From contig JARFJB010000102.1 of the NCBI GenBank assembly GCA_036346205.1, positions 1,746,001 to 1,810,000 on the forward strand: a stretch of DNA of 64,000 nt. Direction: 5' to 3'. The notes beneath the pieces were generated by a model, which did not search any database, was not told where the DNA came from, and was given only the letters and a program-made list of their open reading frames with translations. The first letter of the stretch is position 1. Every line of letters begins with the position of its first letter. Both the position numbers and the translations under genes were made by a program. Source of the stretch: Vesta saturnalis. Taxonomy: Eukaryota > Arthropoda > Insecta > Coleoptera > Lampyridae. Shown here piece by piece: positions 58,149-64,000 of the stretch.

Positions 58149-58984
58149 TTTGTCTATGTAGACACTTAAACGTCGCGTTAAAGAATAATTAAACTGAATA
58201 GTCAAGGTATAAAAACTTATCAAAGTAAAAACAACGAGAGAATTAAAAAACGTCAACTTTTTTGACAATTAACCAGAGGCAGACTTTACAATCTTGATTA
58301 ATTAAATGCCAAACTATAATTTTAGTATTTATTTAATTTTTCTATCAAAATCAACCTAAACCCTAACAAAATTAGTATGACTGAATAGGTAATTTTAATA
58401 CCTTTCAAACGAGATGTCACTTGCCATAAGGTACTATTTAAAATTATTGGTCACTGTGGCCCTGTGACGTCATATATGACTATTACGTCACTTGACATGA
58501 CTAGTTGAGTTGAAAGAAGGGGGGTGGGACTTTTGACTAGCACTGTATAACTAAATATTTAATTATTTAAGATAAGTTAGTGACTTTGCGTACTAATGTT
58601 ACTGTACCTGAAACGACCGCCATATTGACGCAACCTGTTTAACGGTGAGACAAAGTATACTATCTTGCATAGTAACAAAAACAAAATCTAGTATTTTCAA
58701 TTTATGCAAACACAAATCATTCCAATTACGACGTGAACAGTACGTTAACGTGCTTACCCTACGTATTTGATATACAATCAAAGACTATACTAAAAACTAA
58801 ATAAAATTAAGAAAATTTAAAGAAAGTGTAATATAAGATGTGGTATTGCGGAGCACAAAGTAATAAATAATAAGAAATACATACATGAATAATAGCGAGT
58901 ACGTATTTGTGCAACAAAGACGTAATTAATAGACTGTATCATTTAAGATTTTTTTTAAGACCAAGTCTTGAAAAACAGTGATTC

Positions 58985-59345
58985 AAATTACTAACACTAG
59001 TTTCAATTTTTTTTTAATTCCACATGGTCTTGTAAATGTGTTATCGAATGTGTATCCGATCTCATTCTAATGCAGTTGTACAGATATTTCGGATGTTTAT
59101 TTTTGTTTAATTTATACAAGAACAGTGCAAAGAGATATTTCATTCTCTGGCTTACATTGAAGTGATTATAGTTTTTAAGATACGGAGTAATGTGATAACT
59201 AAAAGCGACTAGTCCTATACAACGTATACAAGTTACAATCATTTTGCACTTTTTGTAGTTGATACTTCGAACTCGATGTTAAAGTTTTATAATACACTCC
59301 ACTGCAATAATCCAAATGTAGATATATCAGGGTTTGATCAAATTA
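58985..59345 (-). pseudogene. LINE C-terminal relic (jockey/CR1-like)
   Basis: On the minus strand this encodes the region after the RT of a jockey/CR1-type element. About 59330-59260 reads YLHLDYCSGVYYKTL (the Asp-Tyr-Cys block after the RT). The next 80 codons include HITPYLKNYNHFNVSQRMKY, then KHPKYLYNCI and SDTHSIT, the usual order near the C-terminus. One frameshift near 59245. No RT domain remains. It is not the same family as LINE-A. Confidence 0.55.
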
Positions 59346-59349
59346 AGTT

Positions 59350-60740
59350 TAGTGTTCGCAGATAACACAAATTTTAAGTTATTTAATGACTTAATTTTCA
59401 TAAACGCTACTTGATAAAGAACGTTAGGAATCAGTAATTTAAAACATACCTATGATAATGTTTGATTAGTGACTGATTATTCGATAATTGTGATAATTAA
59501 TAGGTGGTATAAAACAGCTTCATGCATAAATACTAATGGTAAGATCGTACCTAATATGGAAATATGCATTACACTGAATTTAAACTAATTTTTTAATCAC
59601 ATTTAACTCCGGATTTGATTATACTAGTTAAAAGTGGTATGCATAGTACTAATTTTGGTTAGTTACTAAACAATTTAAATTTTAAATGATTCTGTAATAG
59701 GTAATTTTAGATAGGATTTAAAATATTAATATTTTGTTATACCAGATGTTTTGTGAAACAAAAATTGAGAAAATAGTTTTAAACCAAAGGTATCAGTCGT
59801 TTTCGTTTCTGAGGTAACGAAATTGCAAGTAAGCGAGAATTGTAATCGTATTATAGGTTGGATTTTGAATATAAAATCTATATCAGCTAAGGTGAATATT
59901 TTCCTCATTAAGTATTATAAATAAATTTACTTTAAAGTATAGATTTCTTTACTGATAAATATAAGCTAAATTAGATTAAAAGTTAATATCACAATTTTAA
60001 ATCTAATCTCTTACTTTCATAGTTTGATATTAATTATTAATTTGTTTTCTAAATGTTGTTTATAAATACAATAATTCGGTACATTAAACACTCATAATTT
60101 ATACTCCTCTGATAATTGACTAAAGTTTAAACGGAGATTATTCGATATCCTGTAATTTAGAGTATAAATTAAAGGTTAAATTTACGCGCTTTAGTGTAAG
60201 ATATTTCAATATTAGGTACTTAACTTACTTGTTAAAAGCAGCATGACTGCGTTTTTTTAGGATGAACTCTTCTATTACCATTATTAGAATTATTAATTTT
60301 GTGCATGTGTTTATAGAGTAAATAAAACCACGTTTTGTGGTGTTTGGAGGAAGAGCGAGAGAGATATGGTTTAAAAGATTATCTAAAGTATGTAACCAGT
60401 ATGGCCATACAGGAACAAAAACCAGAGTTTAGGTTTTAATGGAGATAATGTAATATCTTGGCTTTAGAAATATTCCGTATAAACGTTAGCTATTGCCGGT
60501 ACCTTGTATATAAACTAAGTTGAATACGTTCAGTTTAATTATATCATATTGATGAATTTTGAATAATTGAGTGTTGTGTTCGTAAAATTTGTTTGTTCAA
60601 TAGTAACTTTTGTAAATAACGACCCAATATCAAAAATAACTAAAAAAATCACTTACATAGAAATTAGTTTCTTTAAGTTTATCAATTACCACTTTTATAT
60701 ATTTTAGTTACAATACATAACAACGAATTTAGCTACATCC
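59350..60740. other. Unassigned AT-rich DNA
   Basis: No recognisable domain or repeat. Confidence 0.4.
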
Positions 60741-60784
60741 TATTCAAAAAAAAAGAATAAAATTAAATACAACGCGAGGATAAA

Positions 60785-61170
60785 TAAATACATGAGATTT
60801 CTTGTAATAATTGTCAAAGATCTTACATTGGACAAACAACTTGGAAGCTAAGTACAAGAGCCCAAGAACACAAATAGATCATTAAACATTATACTGCCTC
60901 TAACTGTTTTGCAACAGACCACTTAGAAAATGGACACAATATTAATATTAACGAGAAAAAATTAATTGCTTCAACACGTGCGTTGCAAGAAAGAATTATA
61001 ACAGAAACCATTGAAATTGAAAAACATCATTCTACTTTAAACATACGTGAGGTCAGTTCTGCAATATCAGTAATACGGAAATCTCTATTTAAACCATCCA
61101 AAACTCCGCAAAACCCTATCCAAAACAGTAACTTAAATGCAGTATCTACAACCTCAGCAGAATGCAAATA
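60785..61170 (+). pseudogene. PLE-6: GIY-YIG endonuclease fragment
   Basis: The plus strand reads EISCNNCQRSYIGQTTWKLS (about 60797-60857), with the PLE-type Cys pair and YIGQT, then RAQEHK, ATDHLENGHNIN (the conserved H..x..GH block, about 60917), and LQERIITETIEIEKHHSTLN (60983-61045), carrying the R..E.IEI.K helix with the catalytic Glu. This is close to a whole endonuclease domain, with one stop after RAQEHK. The RT domain upstream is gone. A hammerhead-like core follows about 80 bp downstream, where an LTR would lie. Confidence 0.75.
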
Positions 61171-61251
61171 TTAAGTTCTAGTTATAACAAGGAACGCAAC
61201 AGACATCAGTTCACTTCGGATAATGCGATGAAGTACAAGATTTTTAGTGAC

Positions 61252-61285
61252 CTGGAGATGGCAAATGAGGGTTTGCTGAAACGTC
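61252..61285 (+). ncRNA. Hammerhead-like core downstream of PLE-6
   Basis: CTGGAGA, then a helix (GGCAAA/TTTGCT with loop TGAGGG), then GAAACGTC. It differs from CUGANGA at one core position (A6 to G) and has one base before the helix, as in the other PLE copies. Different helix sequence from PLE-1, so a different lineage with the same architecture. Confidence 0.45.
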
Positions 61286-61439
61286 GCCCACTCAACGAAG
61301 GTTCTTACATAAATCCTATCAATACACGAGATCATGGACCCGCAAGCAAGCGCTTGTCAATCGTACGACAGCAAGGTAGAGTTGAAGTGAATGAAATTAG
61401 CAGTTTTTCTTTTTAGTTATACGCTAATAATATTAAATT

Positions 61440-62460
61440 ATGACGCACTTAACGGAAACGGAACGAATCAAAATTTTGATGATGATTGGGTATGGTGACA
61501 GAAAAAGAACTCACGACGATGGTTATTTAAAACTAAAATTAAAATTTAAGTTTAAATCAAAAAAATTTATTGAATCATACGGCAATATTTAATACTTTAT
61601 ATTCAAATCGAAACTCTTAGACGATCTACTGTAACAAAAATTTCAAAACAATTTTCGAGAAACTGGTCATGTTAGACATTTATATAAAATTGATAGTCCA
61701 AAACTAGCAACAGAAGATGAAATATTTGACGTTGCACTTGCAGCTTCTGAAAATCCCCATGTTTCAACCCGACAACTATCCCGAGATAACAATATTAGTC
61801 AGGCAACATAAAAGGTGAAACTGGTTCAGGAGTTAGCAGAATATGGATATGTCAAATAATCAAAACATTTGTGCATTCTATTCTGTTCTCCGATCAAGTC
61901 ACATTTCGTTTAAATGGAGCTGTAATCGACACAATTTCCGTTATTGGTTCCAACATAACCCACTTTGGTCGGAGGAACTACACACATAATATCTCCAAAA
62001 AGTAAATCTACGGGCGGGAATCATAGGAGAATTCTTCGATGGCTCATTAAACCCTGAGCGCTGTTTATATTTCTTGCGATCTTAACTGGTTCCTGCGTTA
62101 CCTGTGTCCTTTTCTAATGCCGTACAGCTTGACACATCAAACGAATCAAGACGGTATCCCTTCTCATTATGGCGTTAATGTTCGTTGTTATTTGATAAAA
62201 TTTTCACAAATAACTGGATAGGAAGAAGAGGACGTGGTCAGCACGATCCCCGGATCTGAACCCGCTTGATTTCCTTTTGTGGGGCCATCTTAACGGTACA
62301 GTATATCAAAATGGATCAAAAAGTTCTAAAAATACGCATCCGAGAACACACACGAGCATTACCGCCTGAGACAGTCCAAAACGCAATCCAAGGATTATTG
62401 AATTGCATTGCACATTGTCATGCAATGAACGACGAACAATTTGACCATTTGTTGTATTAA
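61440..62460 (+). pseudogene. Mariner-4 transposase relic
   Basis: A decayed plus-strand mariner-type transposase. The start (ATG 61440) reads MTHLTETERIKILMMIGYGD, a common insect mariner N-terminus; the next ~100 bp has diverged. It resumes FRETGHVRHLYKIDSPKLA (about 61651) and ENPHVSTRQLSRDNNISQAT (about 61752). Catalytic blocks: ILFSDQVTFRLNG (about 61880, first Asp), QDGIPSHYGVNVR (about 62150, second), RSPDLNPLDFLLWG (about 62252, third). The C-terminus (RIREHTRALPPETVQNAI, then CHAMNDEQFDHLLY) ends at TAA 62460. Frameshifts and deletions between blocks; terminal repeats not found. Related to mariner-1. Confidence 0.75.
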
Positions 62461-62509
62461 ATTTAAATTTAATTGTTTTGTTTTAATGAATTCTATATAT
62501 ACATTAATT

Positions 62510-62591
62510 TTATTTTATTTTAAAATTAATGGGGACTTGAACCCACGACCTCCAGTTTGCTAGAGTAGGGCTCTTCCATCTTCCATCGTAA
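62510..62591 (-). repeat. tRNA-derived SINE (short), third copy
   Basis: Minus strand: A-box-like segment, anticodon-arm-like hairpin with loop CTAGCAA (anticodon position AGC), B box GGTTCAAGTCC and an AT tail (TTAATTTTAAAATAAAATAA). The D-arm region has a GGAAGAT duplication, so it is not a canonical tRNA. The tail differs from the two other copies. Confidence 0.55.
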
Positions 62592-62614
62592 CTAGGCAAG
62601 TACATACAGTCTCA

Positions 62615-63693
62615 AAGATGTCTGGATATGAATGAAGATATTTCTGTTTGTTTCATCGATTATAATAAAGTATTTGGCAAAGTACGTCACAATAAACTCA
62701 TAGGGATACTAAAAAAAGAACATAGATTCAACGATGACATTCACCATCATATCAAATCTCTATTCCGGGCAACGTGTAGTTGTGCAAACAGAAGGAGAAA
62801 GGACCGATGAAATCGAGATAAAGAGAGGAGTAAGACAAGGATGTTTGCTCTCGCCGATGCTTTTCAATTTATAACCAGAGGAGATCATGAACAAAGCTCT
62901 CACAAATATCTCATACGGTATCAAAATAAATGGCACTGCAGTCAGTAATCTATGTTACGCCGACGATACAATCTTTATAGCCGAAACTTAACAAACGTTA
63001 CAGAATCCTGTCAATAAGGTAACAGATGTCAGCGAAGAATACGGTTTATCTCTAAATATTAATAAAACAATTTATGTTAATTATAAAAACGCAACAGCCT
63101 GTATATACGAAATCAGTAAATTGAAAGAGTGAAAGAATACAATTATTTGGGTACCGTTATCAATGAAAATATTGAAATTTCTGAAGAAATAAAAATAAGG
63201 ATTGGAAAAGCCAAAAGTGGTTCATGAAAGTGAAAAGACTATTCTACTGTAAGGGTTTAACTCAAAGTTAGATGCATGAAACGTTACATACTATCAATAC
63301 TGTACTACGCCGTGGAAGCGTGGATAATAAAGAAGAGCAATATTAAGAAAATATAAGCCTTTGAAATGTGCCTACACCGCAGAATATTGAGAATCCTTTG
63401 GATAGAAGAGGTGACAAACATCGCAGGGTTTATATCAATGAAAAAAGACAAGGAAGTGATACTCAACATTAAAAAGCGGAAATTATATAATGATAAGGAG
63501 AAATACCAACTATTCCAAAATATAATGTAGAAAAATATCCGGGAAGCGTTAAATAGGACGTAGAACACATTCATGGCTGAAAAATCTACGTGATTCGTAC
63601 AACTGCAATAACAACAATCTGTTCAGAGCATCAGTTTCGAAAATAAGAATAGCCTTAATGATTGCCAACCTTCGTAACGAAGACGGCGCTTGA
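62615..63693 (+). pseudogene. LINE-D: non-LTR RT relic
   Basis: Decayed plus-strand RT. Motif A: SVCFIDYNKVFGKVRHNKLI (62643-62703; FIDY with the first Asp, F.KV for AFD.V). Then a GCLLSPMLF-like motif B (about 62840), LCYADDTIFIAET (62950-62988, YADD intact), YNYLGTVINENIEIS (about 63138), YILSILYYAVEAW (about 63282) and MCLHRRILRILWIEEVTN (about 63365). The end is RIALMIANLRNEDGA with TGA at 63691-63693, a common end of this insect LINE group. Many frame breaks; 5' part lost. Directly followed by PLE-7. Confidence 0.75.
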
Positions 63694-63699
63694 AGAAGA

Positions 63700-64000
63700 A
63701 CTTCACGTATTGAGCAATCTTTGAGCATCGTCTCGTGCGTTGAGGTTCTGTTCCTGTTTCTCAATTTCGATGACCTTTCGGGTGGTCTTTTTCTCGCTTT
63801 TTGATGTTGGCTACAATCCTGGTGTTTTCAAACGGTGTGGTGTGTAATGTACTGCCTACATGCTGATGTAGATGATGTAGCTGTGTTCCTCTCCACAGCT
63901 TTTTTGTGTTCCTCGCGTAGAACCTGAATCCTCCTGTGTTTGGAGTATGTATACCTTATCACATGTTCCACAAGGGATGGTGCAAACTCCTTGCTCCTCG
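63700..64000 (-). pseudogene. PLE-7: GIY-YIG endonuclease, running off the window
   Basis: From the right edge, the minus strand reads GVCTIPCGTCDKVYILQT, a damaged GIY...YIG core with its Cys pair, then a basic helix (REEHKKAVE-like), and near 63730-63800 RKVIEIEKQEQNLNARDD, the catalytic-Glu helix and C-terminal block of PLE endonucleases. One or two frame changes. The RT part would lie beyond 64000. Confidence 0.65.

Larger units (their letters stand above)
57093..58657 (-). mobile_element. Mariner-3 (DD41D type)
   Basis: The terminal inverted repeats begin CTTTGTCTCACCGTTAAACA on the left (57095) and as its inverse on the right (58655), with TA on both sides (57093-57094, 58656-58657). 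Similarity runs inward over about 55 bp (GTCA.TATGGC...CG). The 3' part of the transposase is missing and replaced by filler DNA (57156-57271). Confidence 0.88.

Overview
The window looks like insect (at least arthropod) nuclear DNA from a large, transposon-rich genome. It is strongly AT-rich and holds long GT and TA microsatellites. I see no single-copy host gene and no rRNA, and no tRNA gene I would call functional. Nearly every recognisable coding stretch is a transposable element (TE) relic. Species and order cannot be fixed from the sequence.

Layout. 1-7.0 kb: a cluster of Penelope-like elements (PLE: reverse transcriptase plus GIY-YIG endonuclease) in both orientations, with inverted LTR-like ends carrying hammerhead-like cores. 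7.1-9.6 kb: a 7-bp tandem array and a fairly fresh jockey/CR1-type LINE (LINE-A, one stop codon). 10-11 kb: a tRNA-derived SINE and another PLE. 11.9-14.7 kb: a 2.9-kb mariner-related transposon with about 670-bp terminal inverted repeats and a nearly intact transposase. 16.4-18.8 kb: a decayed LINE. 21-23 kb: diverged tandem repeats. 23.5-25.3 kb: a different PLE. 26.4-27.4 kb: an IS630/Tc1-type transposase relic.

29.2-41.0 kb is a nested stack that can be unpicked by target-site duplications. An old hAT relic is split at TTAA by a piggyBac (2.4 kb without its insertions, two tiny introns). The piggyBac is split by a LINE (11-bp duplication), itself split at TA by a mariner, and by a 5.3-kb ZMYM1-like hAT (8-bp duplication). 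That hAT holds a 1.35-kb LTR-like insert (4-bp duplication). 41.2-48.7 kb: a second piggyBac split by a foldback element carrying two tandem arrays, then a second, related foldback element that hosts a palindromic PLE insertion. 48.7-53 kb: almost nothing recognisable. 53-54.2 kb: a duplicated unit with GT microsatellites. 54.2-57.3 kb: local tandem repeats and a second, more decayed LINE-A. 57.1-58.7 kb: a DD41D mariner repaired with copied flanking DNA. 59-64 kb: LINE, PLE, mariner and tRNA-SINE relics, ending in a PLE endonuclease that runs off the window.

The elements do not form a pathway; the interest is in their structures. The strongest observations are the dated nest, the inverted PLE ends with hammerhead-like cores and target duplications, the filler DNA in the mariner, and the foldback elements with satellite interiors. 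Many frameshifts in the younger elements lie in T homopolymers and may be sequencing errors.
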